Under the pieces are notes generated by a model. It was not told where the DNA came from, did not search any database, and worked only from the letters and a program-made list of their open reading frames with translations. From Holtermannia corniformis (lineage: Eukaryota; Basidiomycota; Tremellomycetes; Holtermanniales), in the NCBI GenBank assembly GCA_001599935.1, contig BCIJ01000011.1, positions 142,039 through 206,038 of the forward strand: a DNA stretch of 64,000 nucleotides, read 5' to 3'. Of the stretch, positions 1 through 10,595 are shown in pieces (positions within the stretch are counted from its first letter, which is position 1; every line of letters starts with the position of its first letter). A program made the position numbers and the translations under genes.

Positions 1-31
1 GCCCTTGCCCGCGCCTACGTTGTCGGACATG
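1..31 (-). CDS. Possible start of a gene running off the left edge
   Basis: On the minus strand an ATG at 31-29 opens a frame that reads MSDNVGAGKG and leaves the window after ten codons. Nothing more can be said: there is no domain, and the ATG could be chance. It is listed only because a minus-strand gene starting here would fit the spacing between this point and the next minus-strand gene. Confidence 0.15.
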
Positions 32-164
32 ATGGTAGATGACGATGACTCTTGGTTGACGGTGCTTCTCTTGATGCTTGCTAGCTCGGTAGAGACACAG
101 ACTCTTAATCTGTTAGATTGGGGAAGAACCGTGATGCATCTCGCTCGCTACGGCTCTACTTTGT

Positions 165-345
165 AGGCTTCGCCTACGGCTCTGATGTCTAGCACGCCAT
201 CCTGACTGTCTCGCCGGATGCAGTATCCTCGCCGGATGCGTCGCATCCTCGGCGCCTTGACTACATCCTCTGCGCGCCAGACTTGTCTTGGCTACATCCG
301 CGCCGGATGTAGTCTTTGCCAGATGCGGCGTCCTCCGCCGGGATG
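165..345. repeat. Imperfect inverted GCCGGATG / CATCC repeats
   Basis: The stretch holds at least three copies of GCCGGATG followed by C or T (near 221, 232 and 303), a fourth degenerate copy near 337, and several opposing CATCC copies (for example CATCCTC near 244 and 265, CATCCGC near 296). The copies face each other, so the single strand could fold into short hairpins. It lies in the unresolved 3' part of the minus-strand surface-protein gene, where three frames are partly open, so it may be either coding repeat or 3' untranslated sequence. Confidence 0.4.
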
Positions 346-918
346 GCTGGCTGCGTGGTGGCGTAATCCAACATTTACAGCAGTAGTGGTTGGCGCAGCA
401 ATTGTGTCGGCTGCGGTAATGAGTATGTAGTCCAACGCCAGGATTTTGCCGGACTCCTGGTTGGTGATGATGACCGTGTGCTTTTGTTGCGTGTCCATCT
501 GGATCTGAGCATAGAGACATTGATTGTAGGTTGTACCGGATGCTGTTGCACTCAAGGTGACTGGTGATCGGGAGTCCACAGTGACGGTATATGAGCCCAT
601 TGCGGCGCCGCTCACGCCAAACACATAGAACGCGGTTCCTACACGACACACTGTAAGCGCTGAAGCAAGGTTATCTCACCCACCGGTAAATTGGAAGCTG
701 GCTGTGGCCTGACTGGTTGTAGTGTAGCTTACAGTGTTTTGGTTGAGACTCGAGCTATCGAAAGCGAAGCCAGTACTCCCCGCTTCTTCGGTGTTCTTGA
801 CAAACCCATTGTACGTGATAATTGACGATGCGTCGTCCAGCGTATAATTTTTGGCAGCGGCGGGTCTGGTGCTACCTGCCGCCGAGCCTGTCGTTGAAGC
901 GACATTGTAAAGCGACAT
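292..918 (-). CDS. Surface-type beta-sandwich domain protein, 3' end unresolved
   Basis: The first exon starts at the ATG at 918 (MSLYNVAST) and carries the segment YTLDDASSIITYNG, then FAFDSS and QATASFQFTGG. A short intron (about 651-672, possibly 30-40 nt) joins this to GTAFYVFGVSG, MGSYTVTVD and ALDYILIT. This order (DD-x-SPxITY, then FxGtAvYVFG, then G-Y-x-V-x-VD, then L-DY-x-x-x-T) is a repeated extracellular domain in basidiomycete membrane and secreted proteins of unknown function. In those relatives a signal peptide precedes and a transmembrane helix follows the domain; I can see neither here, so an upstream exon may be missed or the gene may be decayed. The frame closes at 292, but a donor-like GTAAATG just after the domain suggests that the true 3' end lies further left. 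The domain is fairly certain, the gene ends are not. Confidence 0.5.
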
Positions 919-997
919 GGTACGTGTCCCCCAGGTTGCGCTCCGGATGGGTTGCTCCATGCCTCGAAGTGACAATGGTGCATCCTTTGTACTTCCC

Positions 998-1003
998 TTT
1001 ATA
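998..1003 (-). promoter_or_regulatory. TATA box upstream of the surface-domain gene
   Basis: Minus-strand TATAAA lies about 80 bp upstream of the ATG at 918, within a normal fungal TATA-to-start distance. It supports 918 as the start in preference to any longer upstream frame. The inference rests on position alone. Confidence 0.35.
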
Positions 1004-1439
1004 CCTTTAGGTGCTCGGTGCGCTCTGCGTGTCCGTTTTCTCAGCATACACACCCGAAGCGCAGCGACGTCGCAGTCGCAGTCGCACTAAGTGCATCAAA
1101 ATTATAATAGAAGACGTTTGCCGCCTCAACGAGAACCTCGCAAACCAGTTGCTGAGAGCCCATTGACCGGCCTGAAGCGTACAGCCCGTGGGGCAACGGA
1201 AGAAACATCAAAGGACGCCTCCACGGGGCATAAGGGTAGACCACTCAACCGTTTCTTGTGCTGAGATCCCTCAAGCTATAAAGCTGGCCATCTCCTCGCT
1301 GATAATATCCTCTCAAGACTACTTACAGTCACTTGATTTGTTCACCGATTTTCACCAAGCAGTACAGAGCCGCTTCACAGAGCCTACAGGTGAGTCCGAA
1401 GTTTGCCTCGACTGCACCCAGCACTGACCACTCACAGAT

Positions 1440-1637
1440 ATGTACCCTGTTGCAGCACCCCTTGTTGTTGCCGGTGGCGCACCCGTCATGGCAGGCTATG
1501 GCTACGGCGGCGCCTACCCATACGTTGGAATGTACAACCGCTTCCGCAACTGGGGATATGGTCCCAACTACGGCGCGGGTTGGAGTGGAAGCTGGTACGG
1601 AAGCCCTTACGGCTACATGTCGGGCACGTACTGGTGA
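1440..1637 (+). CDS. Small Gly/Tyr-rich protein (65 aa)
   Basis: A single open frame from the ATG at 1440 to the stop at 1637 encodes a 65-residue protein dominated by Gly, Tyr, Trp, Pro and Ala (for example GYGYGGAYPYVGMYNRF and WSGSWYGSPYGYMSG). There is no Cys and no clear signal peptide, although the first 18 residues are hydrophobic. A well-formed intron (1390-1437, GTGAGT to CTCACAG) ends two bases before the ATG, so the transcript probably has a spliced 5' leader, which supports this start. Compositions like this occur in structural and phase-separating proteins; I recognise no family. The next two genes downstream are also low-complexity proteins. Confidence 0.45.
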   Translation: MYPVAAPLVVAGGAPVMAGYGYGGAYPYVGMYNRFRNWGYGPNYGAGWSGSWYGSPYGYMSGTYW

Positions 1638-1922
1638 CGCGCTTGACGCTTCTAGGCTGCCATCAGACTACAAGTACCAGATGTGATCGTTGTACAAGCT
1701 CTATCGCTCTAGCCAGCTGTTCCCAGACCACTGCTGCACTCTGGACACGTTCTGATCGAACCGACGACTGGTCCACAACAAGCAATCGTGCTGCGAACAC
1801 AGTGGCAGAAAGGAGAGTTTTCACACCTCAAAGGAAGCCGCTGTGGGTATGGACGCCCGCCACTTTCCATTTCTGTCTTCTGATACATAGTCTACTACGA
1901 CCACACGAACTACGGGTGGAAT

Positions 1923-2617
1923 ATGTCTCACTACGCGCCCTCAAACCCTAGCCCCCATACAAGGACACGGCCGATTGCCATAGAGGATCGGCGATCACGC
2001 CGCCACTCCCGGCCATTGGAATACGAGTCCAGTGAAGCGGGGTATGGGCGACATCCCTCGTTGTACGCTCCCACGTATGCCAATAGCATCGTGCCACCCG
2101 ACAGCTTGGCCCAAGGCTATATACATCCTCCAGGGCTGTCGCCGGTACCTATCAGACAGCGCGCAATTTCGATGATGGGCGCTCCAGCCTTTGATGGCTA
2201 CACTCGCGGCTATGCGGCCTCCATGGGCCCTGGACACTTCGGCCAGCAGGTAGCAGGTCCTGGGGGCGCGCCAGCAAGTCTGCCTGCGCAAATGGCCGGC
2301 GTCCCAAGCATGCTTGCGCCGAGCGGAAACTGGCACGGGGCCAATGCAGCGAGGCAGTACCCCAATTCAATGCCCTTGGGCGGAATGGGCGGCTCGCCAT
2401 TGCCGGGGCTAGGAGATTATGGCCGACCAAAGTGGGATCACATTGTCAAGCCTGGTGAGTCAACAAGGCTGGACTATCACTACTGATACGCTCTTCAGAC
2501 TACAGACGAGCTTGTTTTAAATATGGCAGTGCTGATGTCCCTTACGCCAGCCTTCCGGGAGGTCCGCTGCAGGGCCTTCCCTCCCAGTTCGCTTCTCAGA
2601 TGTTTGCTCGATTCTGA
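1923..2617 (+). CDS. Low-complexity Pro/Gly/Tyr-rich protein (about 216 aa)
   Basis: Exon 1 runs from the ATG at 1923 to 2454; a 44-nt intron (2455-2498, GTGAGT to TTCAG, phase 1) joins it to an exon ending at the TGA at 2615-2617. The spliced C-terminus reads KPDYRRACFKYGSADVPYAS and ends SQMFARF. The first 40 residues are rich in Arg, Ser and His, the middle in Gly, Pro, Ala and Met. No domain, signal peptide or membrane segment is visible. It is flanked by two other compositionally biased genes on the same strand with 170-290 bp spacing, so the three could be co-regulated. Function unknown. Confidence 0.55.
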
Positions 2618-2806
2618 TCCGTGTTTCGGTTGATTTCTTGTCTCGCGTACCAGCATGTATGTACGATACTGTGACCCTTTCACGACTTGGCAAAGGAACC
2701 TGACACGCTGCTTCCTTGGTGCGCCTCCCCAGTGATGCAATTGAGCATACACGACGGGCCGTTGCTGTTAACTGTATACGGCTGTGCAGCCACACGCGGC
2801 TCATAA

Positions 2807-3911
2807 ATGACAGGCGCAGTCTATCAGACCGTCGAGCCGACAATTTTACCGGATGGTGAGCCCCCCCATGACTTTGTCGATGAGGTTGATCCACACTTCT
2901 TAGCCTCCGAAGAGGATGCGCAGTACGTAGGACCCAAGTGTGGCTCTAGTCAAGGTGCTAACAAACAATCTCCAGTTTCTTTGAGCCACACGCTCGTGAT
3001 GGGGATAAGTGGGTGGCGCAGGCAGATTGGGACGCACTTGCCAATCTAGAGTCTCCGCCTCCTATACATTATCGGGCACCTACTGCGCAGCACCATGACC
3101 CGGTGTATCATCATACGGGGCCGCCACCAAAACTACCTCGGACACCGCCGGTCCATCACCCTCGAGGCGGACCACACCGTCACTGGCGCCCAACTGATGA
3201 TTATGCGTCAGTCTTCCACTTTTGTCACCATTGATCTCGGGCTGATGTTGTTCGCAGATGGCGCGCTGAGCGGCATGTAGCTGCTCAGGTCCCGCCCCCG
3301 CCGCCACAGCCCAACCCAGCACTGAGCGCACAAGACCTACAAATGATGATGCTCCAGCAGCAGATGATGATCCAACAAGCTCAGCTGGCAAATCAGGTGG
3401 GCGGAGGTGGACCGAACAACTTGCAACTGCAGCTGCTCCAAGCACAGATTGCCGCCAGTGGGAATCATGGTTGCCAGCAGGCTGGAAGCGCGACCAACGT
3501 TCAAAGTGAGATTTAGTATTCGATCCTCTTAGGAGATGCTGATTCGAAGGATAAGACTGTGCTCAACAAGTGCACACCGATTCGAGGCGGCGGCGCAGCT
3601 GGGCACCAAGGCGTATTATCAGGAGTAGGTCGTTGATGGTGATGGTTGGCGAGCCTTAACCTGATTTCTTAGCACGTGTGCCGGCCGTTGCATCCGTCCC
3701 ATCCGCCAACAGTGACGAGGTTCAGTGGGAAGGATGGCAAGAGGCAACCATCATCCTGTGTCTCGTCATCATGGCCGGAATATACATGACCGTCAATGCC
3801 ACAGCGGCCCCAGCGAAACCCTCCAGCAGCTCATCACGCTCGTCATCGTCTTCATCATCATCGAGTCGACCGTCATCATCATCATCACGACCTTCTTCGA
3901 GCAGGAAGTAG
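2807..3911 (+). CDS. Gln/Met-rich protein with C-terminal membrane helix and Ser/Arg tail
   Basis: Start at the ATG at 2807. Introns at 2923-2975 and 3207-3257 join an acidic N-terminus to HFFEPHARDGDKWVAQAD, then a Pro/His-rich stretch, then a Gln/Met-rich stretch (QMMMLQQQMMIQQAQLA). A very short apparent intron (3506-3532, 27 nt) and another near 3632-3672 lead into the last exon. That exon holds one hydrophobic segment (ATIILCLVIMAGIYMTV) followed by a run of Ser and Arg ending at the TAG at 3909-3911. The tail is encoded by TCATC-type triplet repeats (3826-3900). The topology fits a protein anchored by one C-terminal helix with a short basic Ser-rich tail. The donor of the last intron is weak (GTCGTT), so that junction is unsure. 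No family recognised. Confidence 0.5.
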
Positions 3912-4097
3912 CGCTAAGTTATGGTGACTTTCCATCAGCACAAAATGCACTCCTTTGTGTTGTAGACTTGCTTCCTTTGAAGCGACACATCGAGCTTTTC
4001 GAACTCGCTTTCAGTGAGCCATTTGCTCGTCGTTGCGCCTTCGAGTTGGACACTACGCCGTCTAAAGTACACTGCACTCACATCGAGCGCACAAGGC

Positions 4098-5386
4098 ATG
4101 ATGAGCCTCGCTTCGCTGATTCTCAGTGGGTTCGTGGCGGGTGGCTTTGTTGCTTTTGTGGCTGGTTCGACCATTGCAAACTCGACAGGCTATGATAACC
4201 CGTACGATCTCGGCGGCTCAATGATGACGGTCAATGGTTCGTCTACATTATGTTCGCAAGCTGACAGCCTCGTAGGGCACGAAAAATACGGTACCAGAGG
4301 GGCTCGGCGAACCAGTTAACATCATCATCTCTGGAAAATCTGACCAGAGGGTATTGCAAGACGACATGCTCAACGGTGGGATCTACAACTTTCTGGCGGG
4401 ACTCGGGTACGGTGGACAATGCTTCGGATTGACTCTAGGTAATTTGCAAACTCTGGACACTGGTGACGGTCGAGGCGAGAGTGAGTGCTCTTCTTGCCAC
4501 AGATCTCCGGTCGAGCTGCTGCTGATGCGCTTATGCAGAGAACCAAGAAGCAATTCTCCGATATAACTATGGAGACTCATACCTCGGTGGCTGTACAGAG
4601 AGTATTCACGGGGGTTCTCACGTCAGAATATGGCACCAAATTACTACGTAGGTCACGAATCAATGTCGATGTGTGTGCTGACTGTTCTCGCACAGACGCG
4701 CTTGGTTTTGGAGGTTCGTAGAGTATTTTTGGGCCGGTGTCGTAAGCTGATGCCATCGTCAAGCGCTTCGAATGAGAAAGATGCAAGCTCTCAGCATGAC
4801 ATCGTTGTTGACGGGTAGGCTGTCACGCAAAGGAATAGGATGCTCACACTGGCGGTCAGATACGATGAAGGTCGGTAAGTGATATCATTCGCTGGTGTAC
4901 TCTTTGATGACGCAACCGGGCAGTGATACGATGGTTGGTCTCGCGCTCGGCTGGCCGCGATTCGACCTAGAGAACTTTGCACCGATGGAAGGAGACGTTT
5001 ACACAGGGTCAATGAGCCACCGGGGGTGGACGTACAATTCTAACATAGAGTACGTGGCGAAAGTCGTGTCGAGCAACCAGTGTACGTACCATCGGCCGGT
5101 CTCTTCGCTGCGCACTAATTCTTACACCAGCGACGTACAATCATTACTCCAGGCAAGTACATGTTGGTACCCAAACAGACGCTTACGTGCCCGACAGCGT
5201 GCAAATGATAGGACAGCCCGTTGTGGATGGTCTCGTCGCCGTCTTCACCGTCCACGTCAGCGAAGCTGTGTGCGTCGTGTTACTGCATCGGTGCAGAGCG
5301 AGCTGACAAACTGCCCTAGGGCTCTACACGCTTCGTCCATCTACACTGCGCCGTTGTGCGCATTGCTTTTGCTCACCGTGATGTAA
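4098..5386 (+). CDS. Secreted, probably GPI-anchored basidiomycete protein of unknown function
   Basis: The ATG at 4098 (or 4101) opens a hydrophobic signal peptide (SLASLILSGFVAGGFVAFV). At least seven introns, each with a good GT..AG pair, join blocks that match a secreted basidiomycete family I know only as conserved and uncharacterised: GLGEPVNIIISGKSD, GYGGQCFGLTLG, LDTGDGRGE, AILRYNYGDSYLGGCTESIH, GGSHVRIWHQ, ASNEKDASSQHDIVVDGYD and VGLALGWPRFD. The repeated pattern of Cys, Tyr and Gly-Gly positions is kept, and the length is normal for the family. The last exon, spliced from GT/GTGCGT to CTAG, ends APLCALLLLTVM, a short hydrophobic tail typical of a GPI signal. The protein should be cell-surface or wall-attached. 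Function unknown; exon edges near 4690-4760 are less certain. Confidence 0.65.
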
Positions 5387-5575
5387 GGGGGTTGTGCTCG
5401 TTGGCGCGCGGACATAAAGGACGTTCTGACGGAGCGGGCCAGTCGCGTCCTTTTAGTCGTCTTGAGCTCCATTGAGAGACGTCAAACCCGTGCAGTCTTC
5501 CTGCAGGATAAGTGTTGACGATTGCATTGGTAACCACGTTCTCATACTCATCCTTCCCACTCATCCATACTCAAT

Positions 5576-7660
5576 ATGATCGCTCCCTCCGAGAGCCCAG
5601 CTCAATCACCTGATGGTACCCAGCCATCTCCACGTAAATCTGTTCATCGTCCCCAGCCTGTCTCCTTGAGCGAGCTCCTGTGTCTGCCATCGCGCTCAAC
5701 CGTTCCCACCTCAACTACGCCATCTACAACTACAAAATCCAGTCGCAAAACCCCCAAACCCATCAAGATTACCTCTGTGGGCCAGCTCACTCTGACAGAT
5801 ACCTTGGAGTACTGCAAAGAAACCGCACATTCCCTTGCAAAACTCACCGTCTCGCCTCTCTTACGGCAAAGTCACAAAGATGTTTACTTTCACCTGCCAG
5901 TGTGGCGCTGCTTGTTCCAGTGCTGGTTGATTCACGCGGTCTGCGCGGCTGTTTTTGCTTCGCGCGGCATTTACTCGGGTCAGCAAGTCAGCGCCGAAGT
6001 GTTGAGGAGCTTCATCACCCTCGTGGTTTCGGTTTGCATTTTACAATATGGTGCGTTCTTCACCTACCATACAGACGATGTTCACCCGCGCAGAGGCTAT
6101 CTTGCTCATCATTCGCGGAGTTGGTGTCCGAAGGATCGAAAGCCTTGCGGCTGTTGCTCAAGCAGACGTCTTCTGGTCTGACCAGGACGGCACGCTTACC
6201 AAGAAGTCTAGGAAAAATGTGCGGTGGGAAGACGCACTCCCGGTGGCACCTTATACCTTGCGTGATCTGCAAGACATGACAGCACTGGCGATGGGGTCTC
6301 AAGGCATGAAGGGGCTGTATCGCGAGCAGAGTGAGCAATTGCGTCGTTCGCTTCGGCTGGAGCCCGTGGTGCCGCCTAAGCCGCTCAAGAATCCCCAAAC
6401 CCTCGTGTCCGGCAAGTGTCTGCTGTCCAAAGGCACTGAGACCAAGATGCTGTCAATGGCAGTCGGCAACCCTTGTGCATGCGCAGACTACAATGCCCTG
6501 AAGCCACGGCTCTCATCACGCTCAGCGCGCGCCATGTTTGAAGGTATGGGCGAGCTCAAAAACTGCACAGGCCTCCAAAAGGTAGTGCAAAAGTTTTTCA
6601 ACTCTGGTCAAGCATGCCACGTCGTCGTCACCGCGCAACACGACATGGCGAATCCAGATCAGCCACCGGAGCTCAAGGCAGTGGGCGCATATCCGGTGCA
6701 CAGCCCGATTCTGGACATGTCGCGTTCCACGATTGCCAAGATCGAGGCATCCGACATACGTTTCCGACTCGCTACAGCAGCATCTCTTAGCTATGCGCAG
6801 ATAGTTGGTGGGGCCCTACAGACCCCTACGCGCAAGTTGCATCGCGCACCGTTGCTTGAAGCGACGAACAAGTTGCCGACAGACACGAGCAGCGAGCGAC
6901 GCACCATGATCCGAAAGGTCATTGACACGCACGGAGGTATCACCAATTGCGGCAGGCTCAAGGGGGGCAAAGCCCTTTTGATGAACGCCGGCCGTGAAGA
7001 AGGTCACGTCAGCCTTATGTTCGGCGATGGGTTCAACGACGTAGAAGCCATGCGGGCCGCCGATGTGGGAATTGGTGCCGGACTACACTCGTATTGGGAT
7101 GTTGTCGCCTCGGCCGACATCCTTGTAGGGGTGCACACTGCGCGTCAGGATATTACTGGTGTCGCCGACTTGATCGTGTCTGCGAGGCGGGCAGCAACGC
7201 GCCTCGTGTGGTTTCTTGAGCTGGTGCGCTTGGCCCAAGTCGTAAGTCGCGCGTGATCAGTCTCGAGGTGTCCGCTGAATGAAAAAGGTCTGTGTTACTG
7301 TCAAGCTGGGTGGCTATCTGCACTCACGATCTCCGGCGTCCGCCCTTTTCACAGCACTGCCGTGGATTGCTTGCGTGGCACCTTTGGCAGTCTTGGGAAT
7401 CGATTTGCCTACCTGTTCTCGGGCAGATTTGCAAACTCGATTGTCGTTGCAACCTAGCGCTATGTTTGGCCTGTGGTCAATAAGCCGGAATGTTTACAAA
7501 CGTATGTGGCTCAAAGCGAGGTCAACGCTGCTGTGAGTACCATCCAAATGTCAGTTGCGAAACTGATCACACCGGCAGCATCGTGGTGACAGCTCTATTG
7601 GTGCAATATGTCACTTCAGTCACTCAGGCCACCGAGTATTTCACGGTCATGCGACCGTAG
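5576..7660 (+). CDS. N-terminally truncated, degenerate P-type ATPase-like membrane protein
   Basis: Exon 1 (5576-6050) encodes a Ser/Thr-rich start and two hydrophobic segments (WRCLFQCWLIHAVCAAVFA, LRSFITLVVSVCILQY). Intron 6051-6093 leads to exon 2 (6094-7241), which begins as a P-type ATPase M4 region and runs to the phosphorylation site: RRIESLAAVAQADVFWSD, then QDGTLT. The usual DKTGTLT is therefore DQDGTLT: the Asp is kept, Lys is replaced by Gln and the first Thr by Asp. Further on come SKGTET (compare KGAPE) and FGDGFNDVEAM (compare GDGVNDAPAL), so the P and N domains are recognisable. No TGES actuator motif is present, and nothing upstream could supply the missing M1-M3 and A domain. 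Later exons carry two or more helices (PWIACVAPLAVLGI, LIVVTALLVQYV) and end at 7660. At about 640 residues it is well short of the usual 900-1200. It could be an inactive regulator, a decaying gene or a diverged pump. Confidence 0.6.
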
Positions 7661-7744
7661 TACTTGCCGCGTGAGGGAGGTCGAACAATCAATGTTATGC
7701 TTTTCTGAGATCCTCTGGATGGCACTTGACGGGAATACACTTTG

Positions 7745-10595
7745 TCATATAAGATTCTCCACAGCTCGCCGAGGTCGCGGTGGCAGGCGACTTGTCACGA
7801 GATTAAGTGCCGGTGGTCGTTGTTTTGGCAGGAGGGTGGAGCGACCAAACGTCAAGGAGGTCCTGGCCGATGAAGCATCTGACGGGCTTTGTGCTTGAGG
7901 GGACGTGCGAGCTGTCGCGCTGCCAGCCGCGGGTGGGTCGAGGCTGGTTTGGATGGCGGGGCTCTTTCTTTGTGCCGCGACGTAGCTCGCGGTGCGCATC
8001 ATTGGTTCGAGTGGGGACTCGGCCTGCTTGCCGTTGGACGACGAGCGTCGGATGACAGCTCTTTGAAATGTCGTTTTCTCCAATTCCTGCATCGTCGGCG
8101 TGTCCAAAACCGACGATGTCTCGTCCTCGTCCCGGAAGCGACGTGGTGGTACCATATCGAATGACACGCTGGAGGTCTCTGAAGCGATGTCGTCCAGCTC
8201 GGCGGCACGGATCAGTTGACGCAGGTTGGCCGGTCCAATAAGCGAGTCGAGTAACGTCTCACGCCGCGTGTCTGCACTACTGCGGGGTCCGCCCCCAGCT
8301 GAACACAGCGGTCAGCGCAGGGCGGCGTGACTACCCGCAACCCACCTTCGATGAAGCTTGTCACGTCGAAGCTCGACATGGTCGAATCTTTCCGTGCCAC
8401 CCTAGGGTCTTGCCTTGCAGCCGGCATGACTGGCTTGAAAGAAAACAGCTCTTCGTCGGACATGCTAACTTGACGAGGGACTTGCTGGACCGCTACCCCG
8501 CGACTGCTCGTAGGCGGCACGAGATCATCTGGCAAGGCCCGTTGAGGAGGTTGAGGGAACGCATAGTCGGACACCAGCGGCATGGACGCATCACTTGGCG
8601 TACCAGAATTACGCACGGCTCCCGCAGAGCCGCTACGATCTGAGACTCGCGACGGCGGTTTGCTTGGCGGACTGGCCGCTCTTGCCATGTCCCTGATTCG
8701 TTGACTTCCCTTGCGCTCCATCAGGAGCCGAGCCATCGACAATCGCTTATCGGTGGCCGTGCTCGTTCGTGTCGCCGCGAGGTCGCGACCAACAGCCGAG
8801 TAGATCGACCCTTGGCTGTCAGGTCTAGTGGGTTGTGCAGCTTGCAAGGGCGGGCTGGCGATAACATCGACCTTCTGCCCCGGACTCGCCCTGTACAGCG
8901 GTCGCACCCCATTCGAACCGGCTTCGGAGGGCGTCAACACTGGCGCTGGCTCCGCCAGGTACGCCGAGTCCCAAGCCTGCTCTGGCGGTCGACCATTACC
9001 AGGTGAGTTCCAAGACTCGGCTGGAGTGAGCTTGTCGTTGGGAGAAGCGGAGTCCGCGGGCGCGCTAGACTGAACACCCTCATCGGTAGATATCAATAGT
9101 CGCCCGCGTTCCTCAGCCGAACCTGTGGCCTGCCTTGATACCAGCCAAGAGCGTACGTCGTTCGGCGAGGTTGTACGTCGGATTGATGGGCCGCGCGCCA
9201 GCAGATAGGTCGACGGCGGCCGAGTTGTGGAGTCCGGCCGCGCTGCGGACTGGGACGAGATATGATCTGGAGTCGAGACCGAGGGCGGATCAATATTGAA
9301 TGTTGACGTCCGTGGGGTATTCAGACCTGCGTCTTGGATGAGCGGAGACAGAGACATGTCGCAAAACGTACCAACAAAGGACGCCGCCGTTTTTCGTTTG
9401 GTGTCCAAGGCTAGTAGTGTCCAGCGACGTGCGGGTTTTGGCCTCGTCTTCTGCGGCTGATCATATGCAAATGCAGAGATGAGAGCCGCCAGTAAGAGTG
9501 TGTACTGCATGTAGTCAGCAACATTCGTCAGCGAACAAGTTGTCGTATACCATCTCTAGACCCGCCAGCAGCCTTCCCAAGGTCATCTCGGTGAATCCGG
9601 CCAGAACGAGGCCGCCAATGACACCAGACAGCCCCAATCCCATGCCGAGCATGATAGGCAAATACTCCTTGAAGATGGGCCGTCGCAGAGTAACTCGTGG
9701 TCCAGCAAAGGTGATGTACACAATTTTGATGAAGAGTGCAGCCAGTAAAGCAAGCTGCAGGATGAAGCTACACGCATCGTCAGGACTCGTTGGTCACAAG
9801 TGTGTGGACTGACCTTGCCAGGTAGAACCTATGAAACATTGCTCGATCCCCGCTGGCGATGAGGTAGGCCAGCCGCCAGATGCATTCTAGTACAGCGACG
9901 GCAGCGACGCCTAGAATCATCAGGCCATTGACGGCTCGTGCAGACCACCTTCGTGTTGGAGTCATTGCTCCGCGTGCGACGGCTTGGGACAGCTTCCTGG
10001 GTGACAGTGCTACATCTTGACTTGAAACCGGTGGTGGAAGATTGAGGGCGGCGCCGAGAGATTTTGGCTTCATCATGAGATGAGCGTGCAAGAAGCTGTT
10101 TATTGTGAGTTGACAAGCCGCATGTGTATCACGCCCACTCACGCATATCGCAGAGCGATGGCGACGCCGATCAAAGCCTCTGACGCTACTCTTAACGATT
10201 CACCTGTCGAATCTGGTAGAACGCGATAGACAATCTGTTGCGACCCGTCTGCAAAGGCTACGATGGTGGGCGTTGTGGTCGAAATTAGACTGAAGTTGAG
10301 CAGAGCCGAAAGAAACGGTAGGAATGCAGCCAAGGTGAGCTGTTGCTCGTCAGACTCATCGTCATGTTCGACATGGACATACGAAGAACACTGGCCTGAG
10401 TAATGTCAGTTGCGGTACGGGAGCACGCGTGCACTGACCATGTCAACTTGCCGCACACCAAGCACAGAGACGCCGCGGCGACACCCAAAGGCCCCACGGC
10501 AAGTAGCGAGGCATCAGAGAACGAGGACGTCTGGGAATATCAGCTATATCACATGCCTGCGTAGGACGTACAAGAGTGAGTTCAGGAAGAGCCAT
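7745..10595 (-). CDS. Multi-pass (about 7 helices) membrane protein with long disordered tail
   Basis: The proposed start is the ATG at 10595 (MALPELTL), followed by a 44-nt intron (GTACGT to CCCAG) and a hydrophobic exon (SLLAVGPLGVAAASLCLVCG). Later exons add helices: LTLAAFLPFLSALLNF, EALIGVAIALRYAF, NGLMILGVAAVAVLECIWRL, FILQLALLAALFIKIVYI, LPIMLGMGLGLSGVIGGLVL and MYTLLLAALISAFAYD. That makes six or seven. Introns near 10095-10138, 9783-9826 and 9504-9550 have good splice sites and keep frame; the junction near 10330-10430 is unresolved. After the last helix comes a Ser/Pro/Arg-rich tail of more than 500 residues (9450 to 7745), interrupted by one intron (about 8300-8348), ending PRPRRAVENLI. 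A short N-terminus, about seven helices and a long Ser-rich tail resemble a fungal seven-helix receptor, but I see no family signature, so this is topology only. Confidence 0.55.

Noticed and set aside
113..649. Long minus-strand frame overlapping the surface-domain exon
   Set aside because: It is out of frame with the clear domain sequence in 292-651, is Arg/Ser/His-rich like a shadow frame and has no domain.
3826..3900. TCATC repeat read as a simple non-coding microsatellite
   Set aside because: It lies in frame at the end of the anchored protein and encodes its Ser/Arg tail.
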